Below, piece after piece: positions 26,120 to 33,898 of a stretch of DNA of 35,685 nt (position 1 is the first letter of the stretch; the number at the start of each line of letters is the position of its first letter). A program made the translations under genes and the position numbers. The DNA comes from Clostridium sp. N3C (lineage in GTDB: Bacteria; Bacillota; Clostridia; Clostridiales; Clostridiaceae). The notes under the pieces are model-generated. The model saw only the letters and a list, made by a program, of their open reading frames with translations. It did no database searches and was not told where the DNA came from. The stretch is from assembly GCF_900095445.1 (NCBI RefSeq), contig NZ_FMJL01000041.1, positions 1-35,685 of the forward strand, in the 5' to 3' direction.

Positions 26120-26614
26120 TTGAAAAAGAAAGCTATTTTGATTTTAGCTGTAATACTCCTTTCTTCTATACTGATTTATTTTAGTAAAGGCCTACAGAGA
26201 ACTGCTCAGGATAGTTTATTAGGAAAGAATACTGAGGAGAAAATAAGTTACAGCGATAGTAGCTTAGATAATGCACCGAATTTTATAGTTTATGATGAAG
26301 TATCAGATAAGGAGATATATAGCTGTAAAGTGGAATATGATGGCAGTAAAAGTCTAGCAGAGTATACTAAAGAAATACTGAAAGCAGCAGGAATAAGATA
26401 TAACATAAATTCTTTAGGATATGTTTCTATGATTAATGATCTTTACGAGTATCCTAGTATGCCTAATAAAGAAGGCAAAACAGATTGGAGTTCCTGTGGC
26501 TGGATTTTTTATATTAATTCTACAAAAGCCTCTATTGGTCCTAAAGAATACAAACCAAAGAAAGATGATAAAATAATCTGGAGATACTGGAAGGACGCCA
26601 TCTACGAAAAATGA
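26120..26614 (+). CDS. Small membrane-anchored DUF4430 protein
   Basis: 164 residues. An N-terminal hydrophobic helix (about 4-22) acts as signal anchor. The extracytoplasmic part (about 50-164) is one DUF4430 domain with SLAEYTKEILKAAGIRYNIN, SSCGWIFYINSTKAS, GPKEYKPKKDDKIIWRYWK: the typical W-x-x-Y-I-N, G and GD/DD-x-I-x-W-x-Y pattern. It follows the larger DUF4430 protein by 18 bases and ends in a strong terminator, so it is the last gene of the cobalamin operon. It could act as the detached beta lid for the larger protein, or as a relay to the S component; both ideas are inference. Confidence 0.78.
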   Translation: MKKKAILILAVILLSSILIYFSKGLQRTAQDSLLGKNTEEKISYSDSSLDNAPNFIVYDEVSDKEIYSCKVEYDGSKSLAEYTKEILKAAGIRYNINSLGYVSMINDLYEYPSMPNKEGKTDWSSCGWIFYINSTKASIGPKEYKPKKDDKIIWRYWKDAIYEK

Positions 26615-26637
26615 TTTTTAAAATAATCAATGAAAGG

Positions 26638-26680
26638 AAAAAAGGATTTTTCTTAGCTAGTCTGAGAAAAATCCTTTTTT
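26638..26680. terminator. Terminator of the ECF/DUF4430 operon
   Basis: AAAAAAGGATTTTTCTTAG (26638-26656) pairs with CTGAGAAAAATCCTTTTTT (26662-26680), 19 bp with one G-U, ending in six T. It is symmetric enough to act also for the minus-strand small ORF at 26822-26992. Confidence 0.9.
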
Positions 26681-26821
26681 GATTTTAATTATGGATGGTT
26701 TTAGTTAAAGTCTAAAACACCATAAAAATTATGATAATTCTTGGAGGGAGTAAGATATATTTTAGATATGTTGCTTTGTTTTAAAGAAATGTTGATGAAT
26801 AATCAAAGAAGTATAAGAATT

Positions 26822-26992
26822 TTATCTCATTCCTGGCTTAATATTTTCATCATTATTTTCCTCTGCATATTCTGATGCACTTTTGTTATACTGATTAGAT
26901 AAAATTGATTGTACTTGTTTGTTTTCAGGATTCTTTTCATCTATAGTTTTCATTTTATCAGAATCAGTTTTTTTCATGCTTCTGTATGGCAT
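26822..26992 (-). CDS. Small hydrophilic ORF (56 aa), unknown
   Basis: A 56-residue minus-strand ORF starting at ATG 26992 with an excellent GGAGGTGATT ribosome site. It begins MPYRSMKKTDSDK and ends ENIKPGMR. It is rich in Lys, Asp, Glu, Asn and Ser, without hydrophobic segments or cysteines, and probably disordered. The strength of the ribosome site and the clean terminator beyond make it believable. It is divergent from two other tiny hydrophilic ORFs. Composition is compatible with minor small acid-soluble or other spore-related proteins, but no family was recognised. Confidence 0.6.
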   Translation of the reverse strand: MPYRSMKKTDSDKMKTIDEKNPENKQVQSILSNQYNKSASEYAEENNDENIKPGMR

Positions 26993-27013
26993 AAAGAATC
27001 ACCTCCTTAAATT

Positions 27014-27072
27014 ATTTTGCCCAAAGAAGACAAGATAATTAAAGAAATATTTATTTGCTAGCTGGGCAATAT
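27014..27072. repeat. Inverted repeat TTGCCCA...TGGGCAA between divergent small ORFs
   Basis: ATTTTGCCCA (27014-27023) and TGGGCAATAT (27063-27072) are inverted copies with one mismatch in ten. They are placed almost symmetrically, about 23-25 bases before the start codons of the two divergent small genes. This may be a shared operator or a paired promoter element; the two half-sites are the only G/C-rich islands in the gap. Confidence 0.45.
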
Positions 27073-27091
27073 ATTACTGAGAGGAGTGGAT

Positions 27092-27238
27092 ATGATGAGT
27101 ATGAAAGATAAGATGAAGGCTGACAATAATAATAAAAAAGAAGATGGTAGATTTAAAAAAGTAAATAAAAAGCACGATCCTCAAGCAGAAAGCGCAAGAG
27201 CTAAATTTAGCAGTCGTAAAGAAGTAGATTTAGATTAG
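27092..27238 (+). CDS. Small basic hydrophilic ORF (48 aa)
   Basis: Starts at ATG 27092 (or ATG 27095 or 27101) after GAGAGGAGTGG. The 48 residues are strongly charged with a conserved-looking segment KKHDPQAESARAKFSSRK. There are no hydrophobic stretches or cysteines. It may belong to the short clostridial CPC_1213-type family, a recollection that was not checked. Twelve bases separate its stop from the next small ORF, whose ribosome site overlaps this stop region, so the two are co-transcribed. Function unknown. Confidence 0.6.
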   Translation: MMSMKDKMKADNNNKKEDGRFKKVNKKHDPQAESARAKFSSRKEVDLD

Positions 27239-27249
27239 GAGGGAGTCTA

Positions 27250-27384
27250 ATGACACATAGAAAGAGTATAAAAGAAGCTAAGCCTATGGATAATAAAAGT
27301 AGAAGACCGGAAGTAATTCATGATGAAGAAACAGAAAAGCATAGATCTAAGGGGTTAATAAGGGGAACTAGAGATAGAGATTAA
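27250..27384 (+). CDS. Small hydrophilic ORF (44 aa)
   Basis: A 44-residue ORF starting at ATG 27250 after the strong ribosome site TAGGAGGGAG. It is charged throughout (for example SRRPEVIHDEETEKHRSKG) with an Arg/Asp-rich end. It directly follows the 48-residue ORF and is followed by a terminator hairpin, so it is the last gene of a two-gene transcript. No family recognised; possibly a minor spore or stress protein. Confidence 0.6.
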   Translation: MTHRKSIKEAKPMDNKSRRPEVIHDEETEKHRSKGLIRGTRDRD

Positions 27385-27400
27385 AATAAAGATTTTATAG

Positions 27401-27442
27401 AAATAAATCGGTTGTAGCTAGGAGGCTACAGCCGATTTATTT
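27401..27442 (+). terminator. Terminator after the small ORF pair
   Basis: AAATAAATCGGTTGTAGC (27401-27418) pairs with GCTACAGCCGATTTATTT (27425-27442), 18 bp with one G-U and a six-base loop. Confidence 0.85.
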
Positions 27443-27549
27443 TGCAAATAAAGATGAAAAGGCATAGATACTTTTTAAACCTTATTGTAAAATAGACTTA
27501 ATACTTGAAGTTGTATATCTTTATAAGTATGTAATAGGGGTGTGAAAAT

Positions 27550-28719
27550 ATGACGGAAAGGTTATTTTATAAGGATTCTTATATAAAAGAATGTATAGCT
27601 AATGTGTTGGAGATAATAGAGAAGGATGGAAAATTTACAGTAGTGTTAGATAGAACAGTTTTTTATCCTGAAGGTGGAGGGCAACCTTCTGATACTGGAT
27701 ATATTGATGATGCAAAGGTCCTTGATGTTTATGAAGAGGGAGATAAGATCTATCATGTTATAGATAGGCCTTTGAAGAATAGAGAAGTACATTGCCTAGT
27801 GGATTTGGAAAGAAGAATAGATTATATGCAGCAGCATTCAGGGGAGCATATTCTAGCTTCTTGTTTTTATAAGTTACTGAATACTAGAACTTCTAGCTTT
27901 CACATGGGAGATGAGTATTCTACTGTGGATATTAGTCTTCCTGAAGTAAGTGAGGAATTAGTTGCAAAGGTTGAAAATATGGCAAATGAAGCTATATACA
28001 ACAACTATACTGTAAGGGCAGTAATAGTTACAGAGGAAGAGAGTAAAAAAATGAACCTTAGAAGGTATGTAGATGGTGAAAAAGAAGTTAGAATAGTAGA
28101 AATTGAAAATGTAGACGCTTGTGCTTGTTGCGGAACCCATGTAAAGCGTACTGGAGAGGTAGGAATAATTAAAATAATTAAGACAGAAAAATATAAGGGA
28201 CTAACTCGTATATATTTTAAGTGTGGAAAAAGAGCCTTTAAGGATTATAGCAAAAAGCATGATATAGTAACTACTTTAGTGCGAAACTTTTCTACAGGAG
28301 AAGGAGAAATTTTAAATAAAATTAATAGCGATATAGAGCATATGAAGGAACTAAGTAGGAAGCTTAGTGAATATAGAAAGAAGCTCTGTAGATATGAGGC
28401 GGAAGATTTAAAGGGAATATCTAAGAATAATATAATTTGTCATATCTATGAGGATAAAGAAATGGATGAGCTGCAGAAAATAGTAGAAGAACTATCAGAC
28501 AGTGATAATTTCATTGTATTAGCTTCAGCTAAACTTAAGCAGATTCTTGTATGTTCTGGTGGAGGCTATAGCCTAAATTTAGGGCAGTTCTTTAAGGAGA
28601 ATATTAAAGAATTTGGCGGAAGAGGTGGAGGAAAGTCAGATAGAGCACAGGGTTCCTTCGAAAATTTAGAGGGATTAAAGAAGTTCAGAGATGCTTTGCT
28701 TAATAAATTACATAATTAA
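27550..28719 (+). CDS. Alanyl-tRNA editing protein AlaX-L (with DHHA1 domain)
   Basis: 389 residues, the long AlaX form. The N-terminal part resembles the AlaRS editing region (FYPEGGGQPSDTGYI), with zinc ligands in HSGEHILAS and CACCGTHVKRTGE (HxxxH and CxxxH). A coiled segment (about 250-295) is followed by a DHHA1 domain with the RGGGK motif in EFGGRGGGKSDRAQG. It deacylates Ser-tRNA(Ala) or Gly-tRNA(Ala) in trans, guarding translation. It starts at ATG after GGGGTGTG. It stands alone, upstream of an HNH protein on a separate promoter. Confidence 0.92.
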   Translation: MTERLFYKDSYIKECIANVLEIIEKDGKFTVVLDRTVFYPEGGGQPSDTGYIDDAKVLDVYEEGDKIYHVIDRPLKNREVHCLVDLERRIDYMQQHSGEHILASCFYKLLNTRTSSFHMGDEYSTVDISLPEVSEELVAKVENMANEAIYNNYTVRAVIVTEEESKKMNLRRYVDGEKEVRIVEIENVDACACCGTHVKRTGEVGIIKIIKTEKYKGLTRIYFKCGKRAFKDYSKKHDIVTTLVRNFSTGEGEILNKINSDIEHMKELSRKLSEYRKKLCRYEAEDLKGISKNNIICHIYEDKEMDELQKIVEELSDSDNFIVLASAKLKQILVCSGGGYSLNLGQFFKENIKEFGGRGGGKSDRAQGSFENLEGLKKFRDALLNKLHN

Positions 28720-28742
28720 GTAGAAGGAGCTATATTTTCATA

Positions 28743-28772
28743 TTAACTAATAGAGAGCTTTTATGATATAAT
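28743..28772 (+). promoter_or_regulatory. Extended -10 promoter for the HNH gene
   Basis: TTAACT (28743-28748), an 18-base spacer ending in TGA, then TATAAT (28767-28772): an extended -10, 35 bases before the TTG start. Confidence 0.6.
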
Positions 28773-28807
28773 AAAATTATAATATAGAAAAATTAGGAGG
28801 TAAATTA

Positions 28808-29212
28808 TTGTTAAGGTGTGAAATTTGTGGTAAAAGCGCGGATAAGCATCATATTGTGCACAGATGTGAGGGTGGCTTAGATTATCCTTTAAATATAAAA
28901 TATCTGTGCCCAGATCATCATAGAGGTAGTAAGGGGCCTCATAAGTGCAATCAAGTTGATATCAAGTATAAGCTTGAATTGCAAAGAAAATTGGAGAAGA
29001 TTTTAGACAAAGATTATTATACTTTGGAAAAGTTAAGTAGTATTTTAGAAATTAAGCCTAGAAATCTTAAGAAGCTTCTTAAAAATTACAAGATGCATAA
29101 GGAAGGATATAAGAAGGAGGATATTATATACGAACTTATGGGAAGGAACCTTTATGATGAAATGATGCTAGATTCTTATATGGATTTCATACCGGTATAC
29201 AATTTTGCATAA
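28808..29212 (+). CDS. HNH-nuclease-like small protein
   Basis: 134 residues starting at TTG after TTAGGAGG. Residues 1-50 form a compact HNH zinc finger: CEIC (4-7), HHIVHR with His14-His15, Asn29 in YPLNIKYLCPDHHRG, and His37-His38. The candidate catalytic His-Asn-His and the zinc-binding cysteines 4, 7, 34 and perhaps 47 are all in place. The rest (about 55-134) is helical and charged with no recognised domain. It could be a DNA nuclease or a degenerate HNH scaffold; no restriction, phage or intron genes are nearby, so a housekeeping role is possible. It has its own promoter and a terminator-like hairpin. Confidence 0.7.
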   Translation: MLRCEICGKSADKHHIVHRCEGGLDYPLNIKYLCPDHHRGSKGPHKCNQVDIKYKLELQRKLEKILDKDYYTLEKLSSILEIKPRNLKKLLKNYKMHKEGYKKEDIIYELMGRNLYDEMMLDSYMDFIPVYNFA

Positions 29213-29229
29213 TAGTTTTTTATATACAA

Positions 29230-29256
29230 ACAGGAGTGTCATTACGACACTCCTGT
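29230..29256 (+). terminator. Hairpin after the HNH gene
   Basis: ACAGGAGTGTC-ATTAC-GACACTCCTGT, a perfect 11-bp stem, 18 bases after the stop. There is only a weak T-run after it (TCTATTATTG). Confidence 0.65.
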
Positions 29257-29262
29257 CTATTA

Positions 29263-29292
29263 TTGATAAGATATATACCTTTATGGTATTAT
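29263..29292 (+). promoter_or_regulatory. Promoter for the ACT-domain gene
   Basis: TTGATA (29263-29268), an 18-base spacer ending in TGG, and TATTAT (29287-29292), an extended -10. Transcription would start only about 15 bases before the ATG at 29315. Confidence 0.5.
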
Positions 29293-29314
29293 ATTTGCAT
29301 TGGGGGTGTCAGAG

Positions 29315-29749
29315 ATGAGCAAATATTTAGTTGTTAACTCGGAGGTTCTTCCAGAAGTCTTTGAAAAGGTAATTGAAGTAAAGGAACTTATAAGAACAAA
29401 TAGAGTAAAGGATGTAACTGAAGCAGTAAAGCTGGTAGGTATGAGTAGAAGTACCTTTTACAAATATAGAGATCATGTATTTGCTTTAAAAGAGGGAATA
29501 AAGGGACAAAAGGCTACTATTTCTATAGTTATCATAGACAAGGCTGGTACTCTTTCTAATATTCTAGACAATATAGCTAAGTATGGGGGAAATATTTATA
29601 CAATAAATCAAGACATTCCTATAAATGGTGCAGCTTATATAAATATTACCTTGGATATGTCGGGACTAACTATTGAAATAAGAGAATTAATAGATATATT
29701 GAGTAAATTGGATAATATTATAAAGGTGGATTTAGTTGCCGTTGAATAG
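29315..29749 (+). CDS. UPF0735 ACT-domain protein (PheB-like)
   Basis: From ATG 29315 the protein has 144 residues. An in-frame TTG at 29300 abuts the GGGGGTG ribosome site that serves the ATG. The N-terminal half is a small helix-turn-helix-like region (EAVKLVGMSRSTFYKYRDHV), and the C-terminal half is an ACT domain (ISIVIIDKAGTLSNILDNIA, then ISINQ-type strand and SKLDNIIKVDLV). UPF0735 proteins are found widely in Firmicutes and are thought to be regulators linked to amino acid, perhaps aromatic, metabolism. The stop codon overlaps the upstream GTG of the exonuclease ORF, suggesting a two-gene transcript. Confidence 0.85.
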   Translation: MSKYLVVNSEVLPEVFEKVIEVKELIRTNRVKDVTEAVKLVGMSRSTFYKYRDHVFALKEGIKGQKATISIVIIDKAGTLSNILDNIAKYGGNIYTINQDIPINGAAYINITLDMSGLTIEIRELIDILSKLDNIIKVDLVAVE

Positions 29750-29778
29750 TGGTATTTCCAGAAGGGAGAAGGCATAAA

Positions 29779-30390
29779 ATGAAAATGATTTTTTTTGATA
29801 CAGAGACAACAGGCTTAAAGCCAGGAAGCATATGTCAGTTGAGCTACATCAAGGTAGATGCTTCTGCTAAGCCACAGATAACTACTGGAGAAAATATTTT
29901 TTTCTCTGTAGATTATATGGAGCCTTCTGCAGAAGAAGTTCATGGTTTTAGTGTAGAGGATCTTTATGAATTAAGCGGTGGTTTATATTTTGAAGATCAT
30001 TTTGAAAAGTTATTTGAAGAGTTTAGTAGTGCTGACTTTTTGATAGGGCATAATGTAAATTTTGATATAGCTTTTCTAACCCATGAGTTTGAAGGCTGTG
30101 GTGAAGAGTTTATTCCTAAAAAGGTATTTTGTACTATGAATTATTACAAGGATATTTGTAAACTTATAAATACAAGAGGAGAAAGGAAAAATCCTAGATT
30201 GGCAGAAGTGGTAAAGTTTTTAGGAATTAGTGAAGATACAATAAGGGAAATCAGTGGAAAGTTTTTTGGAGGTTCAGGAAACTACCATGATGCTAGATTT
30301 GATACTACAGCTACCTATCTTATTGTTACAGAGGGGATAAAGAAGGGCTTTATACCTAGAAATTATTTTTCTAATCAACTTAGCAATTAA
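29779..30390 (+). CDS. DEDDh 3'-5' exonuclease (DnaQ/PolC epsilon-like)
   Basis: From ATG 29779 about 203 residues; the longer frame from GTG 29749 lacks a ribosome site, whereas GGGAGAAGG precedes the ATG. Exonuclease motifs: ExoI FFDTETTGL (Asp7, Glu9), ExoII HNVNFDIAFL, ExoIII YHDARFDTTAT (His and Asp). All four carboxylates plus the His of the DEDDh class are present. It degrades DNA or RNA 3' ends; this single-domain type is often a stand-alone proofreading or nucleic acid turnover enzyme. It lies directly downstream of the ACT protein and ends in a terminator. Confidence 0.88.
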   Translation: MKMIFFDTETTGLKPGSICQLSYIKVDASAKPQITTGENIFFSVDYMEPSAEEVHGFSVEDLYELSGGLYFEDHFEKLFEEFSSADFLIGHNVNFDIAFLTHEFEGCGEEFIPKKVFCTMNYYKDICKLINTRGERKNPRLAEVVKFLGISEDTIREISGKFFGGSGNYHDARFDTTATYLIVTEGIKKGFIPRNYFSNQLSN

Positions 30391-30430
30391 AGTTGTATAA
30401 AAATGCATAACAACATATAATGATAAAAAG

Positions 30431-30469
30431 ATAAAAGCTTCATTCTATAATAGATGGAGCTTTTATTTT
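30431..30469 (+). terminator. Terminator after the exonuclease gene
   Basis: ATAAAAGCTTCAT (30431-30443) pairs with ATGGAGCTTTTAT (30454-30466), 13 bp with one G-U, followed by a T-rich tract. Confidence 0.8.
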
Positions 30470-30496
30470 ATTTATTTAAGAAAAAATAAAAAATGG

Positions 30497-30525
30497 TTGA
30501 ATTATATAAAAGTATATTGTATAAT
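30497..30525 (+). promoter_or_regulatory. SigmaA promoter for the acetyltransferase gene
   Basis: TTGAAT (30497-30502), 17 bases, TATAAT (30520-30525), 60 bases before the ATG. Confidence 0.7.
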
Positions 30526-30585
30526 TATGCATATATCTTTTATAAATATTAGTTTTTTATCGTAAATAATTGGGGGCGAATTTTA

Positions 30586-31116
30586 ATGGGCAGGGGAGTG
30601 TTAATAATAAGAAAGGCTACTCATAAAGACATACCGGCAATAGAAAGAATTACTAAAGAAGCCTTCAAAGCATATGTAATTAATGCACATATACCAGGTA
30701 AAACAGCAGCCTTGGAAGAAACAGAGGAAGATATTCAAAAAGACATTAATAATAAGTTATGTTTTGTGGCAGAAGTGGATGGAGTGGTTGTAGGAAGCGT
30801 AAGGGTAGAAATAAATGAAGAAGATAAGACAGCCTACCTAAGTAGATTTGGAGTAGCCTTAGAATATCAAAGTAATGGAATTGGAGCTAAATTACTAGAT
30901 CATGTAGATGAGACTATGAAGGAAATGGGCATAAGTAAATTATACCTTCATACCGCCTCTAAGTTAGTATCTCTAATAAAATTTTACTATGGAAGAGGAT
31001 TTTATATAGATTCAACTACTAAGGACAGAGGGTATATAAGAGCATTGTTATGTAAAGAATACAGTAAAGAAAGCCAGTGCAATAAAGAAAGTATATATAA
31101 AATATTTGCGGTTTAA
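30586..31116 (+). CDS. GNAT-family N-acetyltransferase
   Basis: 176 residues with a standard GNAT core: beta1 LIIRKATHKDIPAIERIT, beta4 LCFVAEVDGVVVGSVRVEI, and the acetyl-CoA loop VALEYQSNGIGAKLLDHV (QxxGxG motif A), followed by ISKLYLHTASKLVSLIKFYY and GRGFYID. It transfers acetyl groups to an amine of unknown identity. The ATG follows GGGGGCGAATTTTA. The dipeptidase gene begins 37 bases after its stop on the same strand, so they are probably co-transcribed. Confidence 0.85.
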   Translation: MGRGVLIIRKATHKDIPAIERITKEAFKAYVINAHIPGKTAALEETEEDIQKDINNKLCFVAEVDGVVVGSVRVEINEEDKTAYLSRFGVALEYQSNGIGAKLLDHVDETMKEMGISKLYLHTASKLVSLIKFYYGRGFYIDSTTKDRGYIRALLCKEYSKESQCNKESIYKIFAV

Positions 31117-31153
31117 AGGAAAAATCATATCAATGACATAAAGGGCGGAATAT

Positions 31154-32089
31154 ATGAAAGTTATAGATCTACATTGCGATACATTAACTAAATTAGCAGA
31201 AGAAAGCGGAAATGAGCTAAGGAAAAATCAATTTTCTGTAGATATAGAAAAGATGCAAAAGAGTAATTATATTGCTCAGTTTTTTGCTGCTTTTGTGGAT
31301 AAAAGTAAACATATAGATTCATACTCTTGGGCCTTTAAACTAATTGAAATTTTTAAAAGAGAGGAAAGTAAAAATAGGGATAAAATAAAGCAAGCTTTTT
31401 GCTATGAGGATATATTAGTTAATGAAAAAGAGGGTAAGATATCCTGTTTCCTCAGTATTGAGGAAGGAGCAGCTTTAAAAGGAAGTTTAGATAATCTTTT
31501 TTTATTTTATAAGGAAGGTGTAAGATTAATAACCTTAACTTGGAATTTTCCAAATGAAATTGGATATCCAAATACAGAAGACAAGTATAGAAATAAAGGA
31601 CTTACGAAATTTGGCTTTGAGCTTATAGAAGCCATGAATGATATGAGGATAATAATTGATGTATCCCACCTTTCAGATAAAGGCTTTTGGGATGTGGCTT
31701 CTAAAAGTAAAAGGCCTTTTATGGCATCCCATTCTAATGCTAGAGCTATAAAAAATCACAGTAGAAACTTGACGGACGAAATGATAAGGGTTTTAGCTGA
31801 AAAAGGTGGACTTGTCGGAATAAACTTTTATTCTAATTTTTTAGGAAATAAAAATATAGGCACTATCCAGGATATTATTACTCATATTAAACATATGAAA
31901 AAGGTAGGGGGCATTGATATTGTAGCTTTGGGCAGTGATTTTGATGGTATATCTACACCAGTAGAATTTGAAGATTGCTCACATATGGATAAAATATATC
32001 ATTCTTTGTTAAAAAGTGGCTTTAGCCAAGATGAAGTGGATAAGATTTTTTATTCCAATGCTCTTAGATTTCTAAAGGAAACTTTATAA
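31154..32089 (+). CDS. M19-family membrane-type dipeptidase
   Basis: 311 residues, the length of bacterial M19 renal-dipeptidase homologues. Zinc-binding pair His7 and Asp9 in DLHCDT, bridging Glu in SIEEGAAL, His in DVSHLSDKGFWDV, and His in ASHSNARAI, then LGSDFDGI near the C-terminus. These enzymes hydrolyse dipeptides including those with D-residues at the second position. No signal peptide is present, so it is cytosolic despite the family name. It follows a GNAT gene and precedes the ilvC leader. ATG after AAGGGCGGAA. Confidence 0.9.
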   Translation: MKVIDLHCDTLTKLAEESGNELRKNQFSVDIEKMQKSNYIAQFFAAFVDKSKHIDSYSWAFKLIEIFKREESKNRDKIKQAFCYEDILVNEKEGKISCFLSIEEGAALKGSLDNLFLFYKEGVRLITLTWNFPNEIGYPNTEDKYRNKGLTKFGFELIEAMNDMRIIIDVSHLSDKGFWDVASKSKRPFMASHSNARAIKNHSRNLTDEMIRVLAEKGGLVGINFYSNFLGNKNIGTIQDIITHIKHMKKVGGIDIVALGSDFDGISTPVEFEDCSHMDKIYHSLLKSGFSQDEVDKIFYSNALRFLKETL

Positions 32090-32104
32090 ATTTGTCAGAA
32101 AATG
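32090..32104 (+). promoter_or_regulatory. CodY-like box upstream of the ilvC leader promoter
   Basis: ATTTGTCAGAAAATG matches 12 of 15 positions of the CodY consensus AATTTTCWGAAAATT. It starts at the base following the dipeptidase stop, 64 bases upstream of the -35. CodY commonly represses ilv and leu genes in this group, so the site is plausible but unproven. Confidence 0.45.
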
Positions 32105-32168
32105 ATTCGGTTTGCTTATAAATTAGCAATATAATATCATAAACTTTGCAAATTATTGCAAAATACTA

Positions 32169-32197
32169 TTGACATTAAAATCTGTTAATGTTAAATT
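32169..32197 (+). promoter_or_regulatory. Promoter of the ilvC T-box transcript, with internal palindrome
   Basis: TTGACA (32169-32174), 17 bases, TAAATT (32192-32197). Inside it ACATTAA (32172-32178) and TTAATGT (32185-32191) form a perfect 7-bp inverted repeat across the spacer, which could be an operator. Confidence 0.55.
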
Positions 32198-32224
32198 ATA
32201 AACAATATAATCTATTATTTGTAA

Positions 32225-32465
32225 AGACTGTGAAAAGGAAGAGTAAGAATATTGAACTTTAACAGAGAGTGGGGGAAGGTGAGAGCCCATAAAGGAATAT
32301 ATTCTGAAAATCACCTTTGAGTCGTAGGCTGAAGGATAGAGCTTAAAGTTTGCTTTAGCTATTTATCTTGTAGGCTTCACCGGCACAGGCCGTTATTTAT
32401 GGAGTATAATATTGGGTGGCACCGCGGATAGTTTTCGCCCCAAGCGAAAGCTATCCTTTTGTTTT
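32225..32465 (+). promoter_or_regulatory. T-box riboswitch upstream of ilvC
   Basis: Stem I region: AACAGAGAG near 32260, then AAGGTGAGAGCCC pairing back with TCACCTTTGAG. The T-box sequence is GGGTGGCACCGCGG (32414-32427). The terminator is GGATAGTTTTCGC / GCGAAAGCTATCC (32426-32438 with 32444-32456) plus TTTTGTTTT. Uncharged tRNA should favour the antiterminator and switch on ilvC. The specifier codon was not resolved with certainty; AUU (Ile) at 32301-32303 is the best branched-chain candidate. Confidence 0.9.
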
Positions 32466-32520
32466 ATGTTATGGATTACTTTAGACAATTTATTAAATTA
32501 AAATATTAGCATTATAGTGT

Positions 32521-32550
32521 ATTTATAAAGTTAAGATGGGCTTTATAAAT
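32521..32550 (+). repeat. Perfect inverted repeat between the T-box terminator and ilvC
   Basis: ATTTATAAAG (32521-32530) and CTTTATAAAT (32541-32550) are exact inverted copies with a 10-base spacer, 46 bases before the ilvC ATG. It is not followed by a T-run. It may be an mRNA 5' stabilising stem or an operator. Confidence 0.5.
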
Positions 32551-32574
32551 ATACTTTAAATATGTATAAACTAA

Positions 32575-33600
<1,026 letters not shown>

Positions 33601-33604
33601 TAAA

Positions 33605-33859
33605 AAGGCTATGATGAAAACAGTAGGCTGCATTTTGATCCACAGAGAGCCGCAGAAAGCTGAGAAGCGGTGATTCAAAAGCAGTTGAAGATCCTTTCGG
33701 AGCATATATGCGGAAATTAAGTAAGCATGTACGGTCCACCCGGTAAAGTGGAGATGACTCAAGTCATCATCTTAAGGAGTCCATCTTAATTAGGGATGGA
33801 AAACTAGGGTGGTACCGCGGAGAAAAACTTCGTCCCTATATAAAGGACGAAGTTTTTTT
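33605..33859 (+). promoter_or_regulatory. Second T-box riboswitch, upstream of ilvB
   Basis: Stem I has CAGAGAGCCGCAG near 33643, GCTGAGAAGCGG, and GTTGAAGATCCTTTCGGAGC. The T-box is AGGGTGGTACCGCGG (33806-33820). The terminator pairs AAAAACTTCGTCC (33823-33835) with GGACGAAGTTTTTTT (33845-33859), ending in seven T. The codon directly before GAAG is GUU (Val, 33684-33686), the likely specifier. It starts a few bases after the ilvC stop, so it can attenuate readthrough from ilvC; no separate promoter was identified. Confidence 0.93.
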
Positions 33860-33898
33860 CTATCCAAATATTTGTACTAAATAATTGGGGGGATTATT

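Noticed and set aside
26763..26880. Short plus-strand ORF opposite the 56-residue gene
   Set aside because: Only about 36 residues, with the purine-rich tract too far from its ATG; the minus-strand ORF has an ideal ribosome site.
27014..27072. TGGGCAA elements as sporulation sigmaF -10 sites
   Set aside because: The minus-strand copy fits GGnnAnAHTR, but no -35 partner is present and transcription would start inside the ribosome site.
29749..29778. GTG 29749 as start of the exonuclease
   Set aside because: No ribosome site precedes it and the extra ten residues are not part of the exonuclease fold; ATG 29779 has one.
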